Assembly: GCA_021234155.1 (NCBI GenBank)
Contig: JAJEKV010000005.1
Coordinates: 15,846,826 to 15,910,825 of the forward strand
Origin: Isoetes taiwanensis
Taxonomy: Eukaryota; Streptophyta; Lycopodiopsida; Isoetales; Isoetaceae
Direction of reading: 5' to 3'
DNA length: 64,000 bases
The notes below the pieces were generated by a model, which was not told where the DNA came from, did no database searches, and saw only the letters and a program-made list of their open reading frames with translations. Positions 1 to 11,317 of the stretch are shown one piece after another; position 1 is the stretch's first letter, and every line of letters starts with the position of its first letter. Both the position numbers and the translations under genes were made by a program.

Positions 1-609
1 TAGCCTTTAACAAAATAATAATATTGTCAATGGTTCATAAAAATTATGAAGGCTAATAATCTTCATATCAAAGTTGATGTGAACGAGTTCTTGAAAGTTG
101 TATTCAATGCAACTGAGGACAGTTGCATCCGAGAAGGGAAGGAATTGATATGGTTTAAGGTTAACACCTAACAATGAGCTCGGGTGAGTGGCCAATACGA
201 TTATGCTTTAGGCAAAATCATATAGAGCTAGTATACATATCATGATTGGGACAAAAAGCAAAGGCAAATCCAAAGGTGAAGTCAAAGGCAAAGTGAAAGA
301 CAAAGGCAAAGAGTCTGCTAAAGAAGGTTAAACTCAGTTGGTAATATCTCAGCAGTCAAATATTCGATTTGGAAGATTTTCACTTTTCAAAGCCATCCCA
401 GAGTCTAGTTTTTGAATTGGGATGGTACTATGAAGTCTAGTTTCCGAATTGGAGTGGCACTATTTCTGGTTCGTCCGTATGAGGAAGACATGGAAAAAAT
501 AGTAACTGGTTGTCAAAGAAGACTTCTTTACTTCTTCACTTTTGAATCTATAATGCTATCTCTTTTTCCTAGAGCTTCTGCTGATCTTGTCTATTAACCT
601 ATTACTAGA

Positions 610-790
610 ACTAAGAACTAAATTGGTCCACGAGTAGGTGGTAACCAAGAATTAGTGGCCCACGAGTAGGTGACAACCACTAAAATGTGAATACCATGAG
701 TAGGTGGTAGACACAAAAACCACGAGTATGTGGTAATCATGAACCAAGGTGGAAGCCCCAAGGAGGTGGTAATCATGAATTGATAATATT
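610..790. repeat. Minisatellite, ccacgagtaggtggtaacca-type units
   Basis: At least five imperfect copies of a unit around ccacgagtaggtgg separated by 15-30 variable bases. Each unit is itself an imperfect palindrome (CCAC..GTGG). Recurs at 1885-2175. Confidence 0.75.
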
Positions 791-849
791 TTACGATGGG
801 GGAATAGCCTTTAGCAAAATAATAATATTGTCAATGGTTCATAAAAATT

Positions 850-1044
850 ATGAAGGCTAATAATCTTCATATCAAAGTTGATATTAACGAGTTCTTGAAA
901 GTTGTATTCAATGCAACTGAGGACAGTTGCATCCAAGAAGGGAAGGAATTGATATGGTTTAAGGTTAAATTTGGGACAAAAAGCAAAGGCAAAGTCAAAG
1001 GCAAAGTGAAAGACAAAGGCAAAGGGTTTGCTAAAGAAGGTTAA
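850..1044 (+). CDS. Small lysine/glycine-rich ORF in repeat unit 2, unknown
   Basis: A 64-residue reading frame in the second copy of the array. Residues 1-39 form a mixed hydrophobic segment (starts MKANNLHIKVDINEF). The C-terminal 25 residues are a basic repeat of KGK/KGKVK type. In repeat copies 1 and 3 the same frame is broken by the extra 80-bp segment, so only this copy is open. I do not recognise the family. The recurrence in all three repeat units argues for a fragment of a mobile-element protein, but chance openness in a repeat is equally possible. Confidence 0.25.
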   Translation: MKANNLHIKVDINEFLKVVFNATEDSCIQEGKELIWFKVKFGTKSKGKVKGKVKDKGKGFAKEG

Positions 1045-1884
1045 ACTCAGTTGACAATATCTCAGCAATCAAAGATTCGATTTAGAAGATTTTCACTTTT
1101 CAAAGCCATCCCAGAGTCTAGTTTTTGATGGCATTATGGAGTCTAGTTTCCGAATTGGAGTGGCATTATTTCCGGTTCATCCGTATAAGGAAGACATGGC
1201 AAAAATAGTGACCAGTTGTCAAAGAAAACTGCTTTACTCCTTTGCTTTTGAATCTATTCTAAAAAAGCTATCTCTTTTTTCTAGAGCTTCTGCTGATCTT
1301 GTCTAGTAACCTATTACTATCCATAAACCCAACTCATGGTGTATCATATTGAGGACTACTAGCTCAATGGAGGAGCTACAACTGGAAGCTGATTGTCAGA
1401 TATGCCTTATTGTCTTTACGTTCCGGCCTAATATTGCTAACTGAGTGGTCCGGTTGGGTTGAGAGCTCTTTTGAAGAAGGTTTCAGCTACTAATTTGTGT
1501 AAAGGTTTTATATTTGTTCAGGTGGTCAGATGAACATCGTATCAATTGGTATCAGAATTTCCTTTGGAACAATGGTTAATGGAACCACTGCCACGATCTC
1601 TGTCGTGATCATGAAGCAGGTCTAGAGTTTTGAAGGACCAACAAAACAAGAACTTAGACAATTTCTCGAGTCTTAACTAAGGTAGTTCTTAAGTTACTCA
1701 TGACATGAGAGAGTTTTGCAGATACACATGCAGATCAATCTAGAGAGTTAGATGCGTAGTTTTTTTTAAAAAGATACGAGAAAAGGGAAGTGGCATTCCA
1801 AGAATTTTGAGAAGTCAAACTTGAGAGCAAACTTCACATTGAATTATGTTTATCCAGCAATCTACAAGTGGTAATCACGAACTA

Positions 1885-2175
1885 CTGTGATGCACGAGTA
1901 GGTGATAATCACAAGTGAATGTGACCCACGAGTATATAGGGTGAACCCCGAGTTGAATTGGTCTACGAGTAGGTGGTAACCAAAAACTAAACTGGTCCAT
2001 GAGTAGTTGGTAACCAAGGTCCACGAGTAGGTGGTAACCGAGAATTAGTGGCCCACGAGTAGGTGACAACCACTAATATGCGAATACCACGAGTAGGTGG
2101 TAGATACAAAAACCATGAGTAGGTGGTAATCATGAACCAAGATGGAAGCCCCCAGGTGGTGGTAACCACGAATTG
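1885..2175. repeat. Minisatellite, second block
   Basis: About eight imperfect copies of the ccacgagtaggtgg unit (cacgagtaggtgataatcac, ctacgagtaggtggtaacca, ccatgagtagttggtaacca and so on), followed directly by repeat unit 3 of the long array. Confidence 0.75.
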
Positions 2176-2596
2176 ATAATATTTTACGATGGGGGAATAG
2201 CCTTTAACAAAATAATGGATCATAAAAGTTATGAAGGCTAATAATCTTCATATCAAAGTTGATGTTAACGAGTTCTTAAAAGTTGTATTCAATGCAACTG
2301 AGGGCAGTTGCATCCAAGAAGAGAAGGAATTGATATGGTTTAAGGTTAACACCTAACAATGAGCTCGAATGAGTGGTCAATATGATTATGCCATAGGCAA
2401 AATCATATAGAGCTAGTATATATATCATGATTGGGACAAAAAACAAAGGCAAAATGAAAGGCAAAGTCAAAGGCAAAGTGAAAGACAAAGATAAAGGCTT
2501 TGCTAAAGAAGATCAAACTCAATTGGTAATATCTCAGCAATCAAAGATTCGATTTGGAAGATTTTCACTTTTCAAAGCCATCCCAGAGTCTAGTTT

Positions 2597-2785
2597 TTGA
2601 ATTGGGATGGCACTATAAATTCTAGTTTTCGAATTGGAGTGGCACTATTTCTGGTTTGTCCATATGAGGAAGACATGGCAAAAATAGTGACCAGTTGTCA
2701 AAGAAGTCTGCTTTACTCCTTCGCTTTTGAATCTATTCTAAAAAAGCTATCTCTTTTTCCTAGAGCTTCTGTTGATCTTGTCTAG
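2597..2785 (+). pseudogene. Repeat-borne ORF fragment (PYEEDMAKIV), unknown
   Basis: A 62-codon frame in repeat unit 3 with a close relative at 412-597 in unit 1. Both contain FRIGVALFLV, PYEEDM and FPRAS..LV in the same order, so the amino-acid reading is similar in two copies, while copy 2 (around 1135-1310) is frameshifted. No domain recognised. It is either a decayed coding segment of the repeated element or coincidental. Confidence 0.2.
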
Positions 2786-3060
2786 TAACCTATTACTATC
2801 CGCAAACCCAACTCATGGTGTATCATAGTTAGCTCGATGGAGGACTACAAGTGGAAGCTGATTGTCAGATATACCTTACTGTCTTTATGTTTCGGCCTGA
2901 GATTGCTAACTAAGTGGTCCGACTGGGTGGAGAGCTCTTTTGAATAAGGCTTCATCTACTACTTTGTGTAAGGGTCTTAACTAAAGTAGTTCTTAAGTTA
3001 CTCATGACATGAGAGAGTTCTGCAGATACATATGCAGATCAATCTAGGGATTTAGATGTG

Positions 3061-3613
3061 TAGCTTTTTTAAGAATAGAATAGAACAGGGATCATGGATA
3101 CGTGCATCATAGGAAACCACCTGGAGTCTATGGTTATTATGGAGGATAAGCCATCTCCTACACCAGGGCATAATAGGCATTAGACATGTAGGCATAATAG
3201 GGTGTAGGCATTAGACATGTAGGCATAATAGGCATGTCATATACATGTAGTATAATGCAATGTACATTAAATAGGGGGCGGACCCTTAAAACCACAAATT
3301 ACTAATTAACCTAATGTGATGTGCTCACGTTGGCCAATAGAAGAAAGGGGACCGCCAAGAGGGAGCGCATCACACCAAGAATAGGAGGTACAACATTTTG
3401 AGTTATAAAAATCCTAAGGATGTTATAAGTTAACATGATATAAAGGTTATTGAAACTATATATAAGAATGTGAATATAGCTTCACACTCATACGCATATA
3501 ATTAACAACGAAAGTTTATCAGTGTAATAAAGTTTAAGTGTTATTGTGTATATGGTTGTGATATGTCATGCAAGTTCATCCACCTTATCTAATGCTGAGG
3601 ACAACATTATCCT
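3061..3613. other. Non-coding; short repeats; 3' end of element E internal region
   Basis: About 3140-3250 holds direct repeats of aggcataatagg and cattagacatgtagg. From about 3563 the sequence matches the pre-polypurine region of elements B and D (gttcatccaccttatc..aatgctgaggacaacattatcct against the D version on the other strand). This ties the last 60-70 bases to element E. No gene seen. Confidence 0.5.
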
Positions 3614-3626
3614 AAAGGGGGGAGAA
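3614..3626 (+). other. Polypurine tract of element E
   Basis: aaaggggggagaa lies directly before tgtggcattcccc, the start of the E LTR. The equivalent tract with the same ggggagaa|tgtg junction precedes the 3' LTRs of A, B, C and D. It is the plus-strand priming site of an LTR retrotransposon. Confidence 0.75.
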
Positions 3627-4716
3627 TGTGGCATTCCCCTAAAATATACGATATAAATACGTATATTTTATGGCCACGTCAACTTACAATTCTACATCAA
3701 TAGACTTGTATGCAACCAATGTGGGGAAGACGACTAAGTTATCTACATAACTTAGCCAACCTAAGGTAAGAAGCCATTTCCACATGGCCTCACCTTATAT
3801 GCGAACCGTCACGTACACACACCTATGGGAGCCAAGTGGCATTCATGTAAACCCTAACATATAAAAAGGCTAAACCCTAAACCTTAGCCACTTTTGGCTC
3901 CACCAACCTCAGGTCCACTAGTCACGATTAGAGCTCCGACTCAAAGACCGTCTTCGACAGCCTGAGTTGCAGCAGCAGAGGAGGATCATCTTCTCCAATC
4001 ACTTGTTAGAAATGGATAACCAGAGAGTTAGCGGTAGCACATCAGGGGCAGGTATTTTGAAAGTAGAGGCATTCTAGAACCTATTGTTCTGAACATGAAC
4101 CCTAATCAATGAACCCTAACTATAAGTTAGATGTATGTAATTAGGATTAGTTGTTATTCTCATTTATTATCATGATTATGTTGATATGATGTTGGTTGAA
4201 CTCACGTTTGCACCTCTTGGGAAAGGGTAGAGACCTAGTAGCCACTAGTAAATGATGCTTCTAGTTTAGACCCATTAGTTCCCATTATTATACAGCCTAT
4301 AATAGAACCCACCTGGCTACGGAGGCTATGGAGTGAATGAGCACCATATAACGAGGTCAATGACAAAGTGGAGGGAGGTCCATGCTGAGCGCGGCTACTG
4401 GGGACCTATAGCAGGCTAGGCTTGTAGTCGGTCACTTTGTGTGGGCCGGGTATGAGTCTGACACTTCCTGGATCAATGGTGTTGCCCTGACTCTCAAGAG
4501 TTGCAAGTGTCGGCTTGGCTCTTGTTTTGGGAAGTTCAGTCGGGTATGGACGTGTGTCTCCACGATCCTTTAGCCGCCCATGGAGCCACTGCACTCCTGG
4601 AAGGGGAGATGCAACCCTTCCTACCTCATCGGATCGGGGAGGTGCAACCCGGAGTAGTCCCATTGGGTGAGACCTTGAGATTACGTCTCCAAGAGGGTTA
4701 CAAATATGATAGAGCA
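3627..4716 (+). mobile_element. 3' LTR of element E, first part
   Basis: Starts tgtggcattcccctaaaata and is the reverse-orientation relative of the B/D LTR family: it shares the gcaacccggagtagtcccattggg block, seen on the opposite strand at 17690-17720 and 57180-57220. It stops abruptly at the C insertion point (gagca, 4712-4716) and resumes at 41141. The small ORFs inside (4406-4729, 4501-4884) cross the LTR boundary and are not genes. Confidence 0.75.
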
Positions 4717-6203
4717 TGTGATCGCCCAAAGACGATATACCTGCGCCAAGACGATATCAGATCAGAATTGCGCCGCGATAACGCCATCCCAATTGACGGT
4801 AATGACGATAGCCAAGCAAGTAGTGCCCTAGGGGGCAACTTGCAAGTGTGTGCACATTATGAATGTGTACACTTTAACCACTAAATATTAAGTGGGCATA
4901 CCAAGGGTCGTTGGAAACCCTATAACCCTAACTGATAGCCTATGTAAGGCAACCAAACCCTAACTTTCCATTTTTGTCCACAGCCCTTCCGAGCTCCATT
5001 TCGCGCGCTCCAAGAGTCAATCTCGACTCCCGAGATCTGTCTGAGCAGTCTAGTTTGTCAGCTTCCCTTTCCGACTGCATCTTCAAGCAAGACAGCGACA
5101 TGGAAGCATTCAAAGCAAGCCAGGGATCAGGTATTTTGCCTCCTAGACATAGAATGAGTAGGTTTAGCCTATTGAATTGCCCATAGCAGCCACATAGACC
5201 TCCAGATAGCGAGCTATAACTAAAGAACCTAGCTTCTGTGATGTAGATTAGATATTATTCTTTAGTTCTTCGATGATATGGATGTATTGATGATCTCTGT
5301 GGACTCATTGTATTGGGAAGGGGGGTAGAGGCCTAAAGCCAAGTAGTTGATGCTCCTAGCTAGTCCTCTTAGTGCACTACTAAATTTTGGCCTGTGTACA
5401 AGAAACAAACCCCGGGTTGTGGGTGGAGGGACCGTGACCGGCTTACAAGGAGGCTCATGTCCCTCTCATGAATTGTCCCTCCGTAGTAAGGCCTATCGGG
5501 GGACTACAAACTAGATCTAGATGCTACGCCCGCTGCGTGTGGGCTTTTGCATGGGTTCGACACTCTTGGGGTGTTGTACACCTTCCATGGAGTTCAGTCG
5601 AGTACGGGCAGTGGCCCTCTAGTCGCCTTGAGTCAGCATGCTAGCCTCTGGTGGGAGAAATCCCTACTTGCCCCATCGGGCCGGGAGATGCAACCCGGGA
5701 ATAGCCCCTTTGGCTATGCATCCGGCGGGCTACTGATCCAGTCCCAAGACTCCGCCAACTTACTCTACAAAGTGTGCATGTGGGAGGTGCGGATGGAGCG
5801 GACTACCCAATTGCCATGTTCCTTTGCCCAACAACTCCAGTGTTATTACTCCTGGCTGTTTGACCTCTGGAGACCCAAACTTGTCAGTCCACCCCTGTGT
5901 CTGAGCCTGGGTAAAATTCCCTTATGTGATGTACTGATCTTTGTCTATGCAGATATGTGACAAGCCATCCCTCGAGGTGGACATATGTTATTGATGTATT
6001 TGCTACTAACATGTATATTACGCTTCCGCAGCTAGGTAGGCCCTGAGGGAGACAGGGTAAATGACCCCTTCATTCTTCCCACTGGAACACTTCAAGGTTG
6101 CAGTGATACGTGGAGGGCCCTATATTAGCATGGAGCTGGTATGGGGGATGAACCTCCTGGTTGTATATGGTGAGTGCACCGTATATGAGTAGGGGACGTC
6201 ACA
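4717..6203 (+). repeat. 5' LTR of element C
   Basis: 1487 bp, TGTGATCGCC...GGGACGTCACA. It matches 39643-41140 over its length (for example gccaagcaagtagtgcccta and ggaagggg-gtagaggcctaa blocks). The open frames 4974-5186 and 5547-5960 lie wholly inside the LTR, are not conserved in the other LTR, and I do not call them genes. Confidence 0.85.
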
Positions 6204-6204
6204 G

Positions 6205-6217
6205 TGGTATCAAAGCA
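6205..6217 (+). other. Primer binding site, element C
   Basis: tggtatcaaagca starts two bases after the LTR end. It matches the usual plant initiator-Met tRNA site TGGTATCAGAGC with one change. Confidence 0.8.
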
Positions 6218-6411
6218 ATGTTCTTGGAGACCAAGAGCAAAGTACTGCCCATGCTCCCAGTAGTACTAACTTGATAGAATCCTCAAACCTCGAAAAAAGT
6301 GGGAATTTTTTTTTTCATTTTTGTAGTACATGCTAAGCTAGTAACAGTTAGTAGAATTGAAAACCAAGTAAACTAAAAAAAGTTCAACTAAAATTTGACC
6401 AAAAGTAGAAA

Positions 6412-6480
6412 TGTCTCACACTATGCGCCAGAGCACCAACCTAAAATTGAGGTCGAGCCCTGGGCGCACAATGTGAGACA
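6412..6480. repeat. Inverted repeat 1 of element C leader
   Basis: Arms tgtctcacactatgcgcc and ggcgcacaatgtgagaca pair at 16 of 18 positions around a 33-base centre (agagcaccaacct...). A close relative lies 212 bases downstream and another after the H3-like ORF. Confidence 0.85.
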
Positions 6481-6623
6481 TTGGCCATAATCACCTTAAA
6501 ACTTGATGAATTTCAATAAGGTAAGATGCTAGATCGAGTTTTAAGCTAAGAATTAGCTAGATTTGTATACTAGACCCCTAGGAATATGCCTAGAAATCAC
6601 ATAATTTAGTCTAAAATGCACAA

Positions 6624-6692
6624 TGTCTCACACTATGCGCCAGAGTCTTGATCTAATTATTAGCTCGGGGCCCCAGCGCACACTGTGAGACA
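6624..6692. repeat. Inverted repeat 2 of element C leader
   Basis: Same outer arms as repeat 1 (tgtctcacactatgcgcc / agcgcacactgtgagaca) with a diverged centre. The arms are conserved more than the centre, as expected if base pairing matters. Confidence 0.85.
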
Positions 6693-6898
6693 AGTGGCTT
6701 AGAAAACTCTGAAGTAAGCATATGTTATAGGTTAATAGGTGCTTTGGCACATGAGAAAGAGTAACTTAGAATTTGACCTAAAATTGCCCAAACTATAAAT
6801 AGACCTAGACCCCCCTCCCCCTCATTTGTAGACTTCTTGTCTAGAGATTTGCTCCGCGCATCGAGGCAATTTTTTTGGGCGCCCGACCTCCGATCGAC

Positions 6899-7451
6899 AT
6901 GGCGCGCACCAAACAGACCGCTCGACTTCCTCGACAAGGCGAAACAGCCAGAGGCCAAGGAGGCCGAAGAAAACAAGAAGCGGAAGGGCAAAGGCATGGA
7001 GGAGCCCAAACGAAAGATGAAGAAGACCCCGAACGTCAAGGTAGTCATCAAGGAACGGCCAGCCAACCAGCCAGCCTCCTCCGATGATTCAGACGACGAG
7101 GACTTCAACCCAAACCTGGAGGTAGGGAGTTCCTCCAAGCCAACAGAAGGGGACCAGCCAGCCCAGGAGTAGGGATCCCAGGGATCAACGGAAGCACTGG
7201 AGGAAGAGGACATTGGATCTCCGGGTTCAATGGATGAAGAGACCCAAGAAGTGTACGAGCAGATAGATCGGGAGATACAAGAAGAGGAGAGGGCAGAAGG
7301 AGAGCGGGAGGCCAAGGTTCAAGAAGCAGCAGAGCAGAAGCTGGTCCAACATTTTGAAGACTCAATAGCCTGCACAGTACACGCCAAGAGAGTAACTCTA
7401 ATGAAAAAAGATATGCACTTGGCCAGTCATATTAAAGGAGAACCTTATTAA
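6899..7451 (+). pseudogene. Histone H3-like ORF of element C (H3 tail + charged linker + H3 fold)
   Basis: Starts with ATG in a good context and reads MARTKQTAR, the first nine residues of histone H3. After a frame change near 6920-6930 the frame reads a charged linker rich in K and E (KKRKGKG, SSDDSDDEDF), crosses one TAG at 7170-7172, continues through an acidic stretch (EEERAEGERE), and ends in the second half of the H3 fold. There, QEAAE (7320-7334), LV..FED, HAKRVT (7380-7397), M.KD, LA, I.GE and the stop match H3 helices 2 and 3 at about 25 of 45 positions. Helix N and helix 1 are missing. It lies between primer site and gag position and is flanked by inverted repeats. Residues R2, K4, T6 and R8 are kept, but the K9 equivalent is not. 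Family match is seen directly; the function (nucleosome incorporation or a decoy for H3-tail readers) is inference. Confidence 0.85.
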
Positions 7452-7586
7452 TTTTGTAAATCATAAATTTTGTGAATAGTGTTTTAGAGTAAATTATAAG
7501 TGTATGAAGTTACTTAATTAAGTTGAGTTAGCAATTAATGGCTTTTGTTTTAGCCAAATTGGTCATATTTAGATCGATTAGGAGAA
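7452..7586 (+). other. Spacer after H3-like ORF
   Basis: AT-rich, no ORF. Confidence 0.5.
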
Positions 7587-7654
7587 TGTCTCACATCAGG
7601 CACCGTAGCACCAACCTAAAATTTAGGTTGAGCCGTGGGCGCACAATGTGAGAC
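7587..7654. repeat. Inverted repeat 3 of element C, downstream of H3-like ORF
   Basis: tgtctcacatcaggcacc ... ggcgcacaatgtgagac; the centre (gtagcaccaacctaaaattt) closely matches that of repeat 1. It puts the H3-like ORF between related inverted repeats. Confidence 0.8.
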
Positions 7655-10480
7655 CTCCAAACTTTGAACCTTCATAACTTTGAGCTACAGAGCTCCAAAT
7701 TGCCTGAAATTTGTTGCAATAGGACCGTTAGACAGTCTAGAATCCATTTATGATGTCAAATTAGGCTAGAAATGTCAAACCCCAGCTCAAAATGACCAAA
7801 ATTGCTCAAACCCTTGAATTGTTTTTCCAAACTGTGGGTTGTTTGTAAATAGAAGCATACCCCATTAGTATCTCGCAAGTATTGCTTCTCTCCTGGGCGA
7901 TGCCTTACTCCTAGATAGAAGTGCTCAAGAACACCCCTTTGTTATAGTCATCTAGGCCTCAAAGATAGCAACCCAAGTTCAACTGTTCAGACATCACCTC
8001 ACCATGCCAAAGGCATAAACCTTGACCTAATTTCGTGTCCTTCTAATAGAGTTTGACTTATATAGCCGCCACATTGACACTCCCTATTGCCAGGATACCT
8101 AGAAAGGAGCTAGAGTCTAGAGCTACCCAAGTCACTCCATGTGTAGAGATTGGACCCCCTTCCCCCCTCAAAACCAACATTGCTAGGACCTTAGAGTATG
8201 CCTCAAACATCAAACGAGTAGAACAGGACACCACCGGCCTATCATCAATCTTCATCAAATGGGAAGAATATTTGGTAACCAATGGCATCAAGAATCTTCT
8301 AGATGTCAACCTCCCCCGCTACCACGCCCACGAGCTCACATCGAAGAGGATCTCGACGCCTTCACCAACTCGACGCATATGAGTTTCAAATGGAAGAACG
8401 CAAGGCAGCAAAATACAAAAGTGCGAAGACGCCAGACATCGATGCCGCTAGCATCATGAGCTAGGGCCGGGGCATAATCTCCGTCGAGGAGAGAAGTCAT
8501 GGCGACATAGGAGCATATAGAAACCGGAGGGAAGACCACCACGACCTTGCAGGCCAGTAGCTCAAGCAAATGTCATGCAACGTCAACAAAAGGAGCAACT
8601 AAAACTAAAGGTCGACTCAGACGAAGCTTCCAGCTCCTTGCACCAGCAGAGAACTTTCATCGGTTCCAAAAAGTAGGAGAACATGAGGGGAGGAGATGCA
8701 TATCGGGAAGGAACATCTCCGACTTGAAGGCCTATATCAGCATTAGGGGCAAGATCAAGGAGGAGAATATTCTGCTCGAACAAGAAGAATTCCGGACTGT
8801 AAATACCTAGAAACCAAAGGAAGGACGACTTTTCTATATCCAGCCAAGGAGGCGAGACTCGAATGGATAGGACCCAAAGGATCTTCGGAGGAGACGACCT
8901 AGCCAGCAGGTACAAATCACGCAGATGACCACACTTCCAGGCACAGGAGAAGCACCTCGGAATGAAGCAAAGCCCAAGCAACAGGAGTCCCACTCAGAAA
9001 TTCAACCTGCGGAGGAATGACAATGCCCGCCACCACCCACGATCTCGAGCTTCAAGACATTCAAGAATGCCCGACTGCAACAGCCAGGTGATCCTACTCA
9101 AGCGATCAATGGCACCGCACATCGGCAACCTTGCAACGACACACCGCATGTAGGGACGTTGAGCGGTCGCCGCATTCCTTATGATGGACATACACATTAA
9201 GGATGGCGCTTAGATCAGGAAGCTCCTTCACTTCGACTACCAAGTGAGGAAGCAAGGAAGCACAACTATAGCCCAAGATCAAAATGGAAGAGCAAGTACA
9301 AGGGAGAAACGACCAGAGGCCAAGCAAACCTTCGACTCCAAACACTTCCGCGTATGCCCCCAAGTAGAAGACCGCCATTCACCCAATGTCAGAACAAGAG
9401 ACAACACCGGTCATGTCAAGATCATCAGCGCTGCACCAGGACATCGTCAGGGGCAACACTACCTCTTGTGGCAGCGGCAACACTTGATGAACTTATGACA
9501 CGAGTGGCCTCAACAATAGAAGGAGGAACGACCCGACATCAAAGAACCAACTAAGAAGGCAACATCTCGACGACCATAATTCCACCTTGTGGTAATATAG
9601 GGTGATGCGCTATGACACGCGTATTAGATGGAGACGCACTTACGAAAGGCACCGCGACGAGGAGATATGCCTCCAACAACTAGGTGATGGCTTAGTCAGG
9701 TACTCCTACCAGTAATTAGAAGAGAAGAAGCCGATCATATCCCCGACATGTGGGACATCAAACGCCCAAGGTAGAAGCATTCGACACCTTAACGACAAGG
9801 ATAGCAACTGAAGCACCTTCGACAAAAAGAGAGTTCAAGATAATAGCCAGGCTATTCAATGACAAGAGTATATCTAAGGCAGGTACTTCTTCAACTCAAG
9901 GGTCAAGATGCGTAGATATAAGGATCTATCATCACGACAACATAGCCAGCAGGGAGGAGAGGCATGATGCTTTACTTGCCAGAGAGACCGACATGCATAG
10001 AGGGACAAAGGTCAGGAACTGAAAGCTAGAGAAGTGCTAGCAACCGACTTCTTCCACGAGCTCCCTAGAGGCAACAGGAGGATCAAAACTGACGAGCACA
10101 ATCAAAGCCACCGGAAGGTACCTCAAGATAAGAAGACGGCATAGCAGTGTGGAATGTGACAACGTCCAAGCCATGTGATCGAGGGGATCAAACAAGTAAG
10201 ATTGGAAGCTCGATGGAGAAGCAACTAGGCGAGCCGAGCCGATGACTTGCACGCGGACTTGCATGCAACTTGGTGAACCCAAGGATCGACGATTCAAAGA
10301 ACAACTGCAGAAGAGAACAACTCCAGAGGAGTATAGCCAAAGGAATCGCGCACAGCCTCAAGAGACGCCTCCAAATTCGATTGATAGGAATATTCCAAGA
10401 GTTTAAATAACTAAGAAAGGGGGAATCTCTAGAATATAAAAGAATAATACATGTAAGGTACATCTAAAATAAGAATTATA
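7655..10480 (+). pseudogene. Degenerate ORF region of element C, unrecognised
   Basis: Holds several open + strand pieces, chiefly 8053-8382 (109 codons, includes IKNLLDVNLPRYHAHEL), 8259-8459 (MSFKWKNARQQNTK) and 8547-8810 (ends KIKEENILLEQEEFRTV), with stops and frame changes between them. The position after the H3-like ORF matches the unknown ORF that elements A and B carry in that place, but I found no clear shared motif with them. No gag zinc knuckle, protease or RT motif is visible. 8820-10480 has only short proline, arginine and serine-rich frames. Confidence 0.35.
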
Positions 10481-11317
10481 GTAATCAAATAGCCTTTTGC
10501 GACAAACAGTGCAAGTTGGTGTTGTTGAAAGGGTGCCATGGGACTGTCATGAAAATATTCACAAAGGCAAGCAATTTGTCGAATCGAAGATATCTCCTTC
10601 TTTAGCACCACAACCCCTCCAGTTGCCAGATGGGTGGCACCTACATGTTCCACAACCCACTTTGTGTCGTACATGGCGATGGCTTTGGGATAGGTTGCTC
10701 CACCCTAAAGTCTACTCGTCTTTGGGTGGCGGGTTATCCACAGTGCTCCCTCGTTTAATGCCTTTTGACATCGCTATGATCCTCGATATCTACCAGATGC
10801 CCTTTGTCTTCGGACGTTGAGACTCTTGAGCATTGTCTCTTTGATTGTCCCGAGGTTCAACCAACAATGTGGGTCCTGGCTACAAGGTTTGTTTAATAAA
10901 GACATTGGACTGCCGATGCATCCTTTTTAAGTCCCTATCCCAACGCATGGCCTCCGGCTAAACAAAGGGCATTTCATCTTGGTTCCGGCTCCTATGGTCG
11001 ATATGGGAGCGCCGCAGACACCACATCTTCGGGCATTTATTCATCCGCGTACGCGTGTTATTACGGTGGCCCGTAAAAAGATATTGACACCTATGAGTGT
11101 TCCTCCCTTGACTCGAACCCATGGAACGATGACGGATTCAGTATCTTCGAATTGATTCTTATCATTAGTCTCCTATTCTGGAGTAAGTACATTGTGCTCC
11201 AGGCTCGTGCTCCTGTGGCATCTTTGTGTGCTTACACAGTTAGATGAGACATGTATATTTTGTACTTTTTCTCTGATTAATAAACTTTTTGGCTTTCGTC
11301 CTTCAAAAAAAAAAAAA
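10480..11317 (+). mobile_element. 5'-truncated LINE fragment with poly-A tail
   Basis: The frame around 10789-10851 reads CPLSSDVETLEHCLFDCP, the C-terminal zinc-binding motif of plant LINE reverse transcriptases. A decayed tail and UTR follow, with gattaataaac just before a run of 13 A (11305-11317). It is a 3' fragment inserted in the same strand as element C. The left edge is uncertain (10350-10500) and I could not fix a target duplication; aaaggaat(t/c)g near 10339 and 11321 is a weak candidate. Confidence 0.6.

Larger units (their letters stand above)
1..3060. repeat. Long tandem repeat array, three diverged units
   Basis: Three copies of a block of about 510-600 bp begin near 1, 805 and 2198. 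Each starts with tagcctttaacaaaataat (or a close variant) and ends at a gatcttgtct..aacctattacta boundary. Copies 1 and 3 carry about 80 extra bases (roughly 165-245 and 2345-2430) missing from copy 2. Copies 2 and 3 are followed by a segment of a few hundred bases (1320-1870; 2797-3060) that copy 1 lacks. Between the copies lies a minisatellite built on ccacgagtaggtggtaacca. The array may be internal sequence of element E, whose 3' LTR starts at 3627, or an unrelated satellite. I could not match it to a known family. Confidence 0.7.
6218..6898 (+). other. Element C leader with two large inverted repeats
   Basis: Untranslated leader of about 680 bases between primer site and the H3-like ORF. 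Apart from the inverted repeats at 6412-6480 and 6624-6692 I see no coding potential. A T-run occurs at 6308-6317. Confidence 0.6.

Noticed and set aside
4501-5960. ORFs inside or across the C 5' LTR (127 and 137 codons)
   Set aside because: The first crosses the E/C junction; neither is kept as protein in the other C LTR.
6875-7087. A 70-codon ORF starting MGARPPID upstream of MARTKQTAR
   Set aside because: The in-frame ATG at 6899 gives an exact H3 N-terminus, and the downstream conserved reading is in the neighbouring frame, so the longer start and this frame's tail are not the real gene.
6725-7315. 196-codon minus-strand Ser-rich ORF
   Set aside because: Antisense shadow of the charged linker of the C H3-like ORF.
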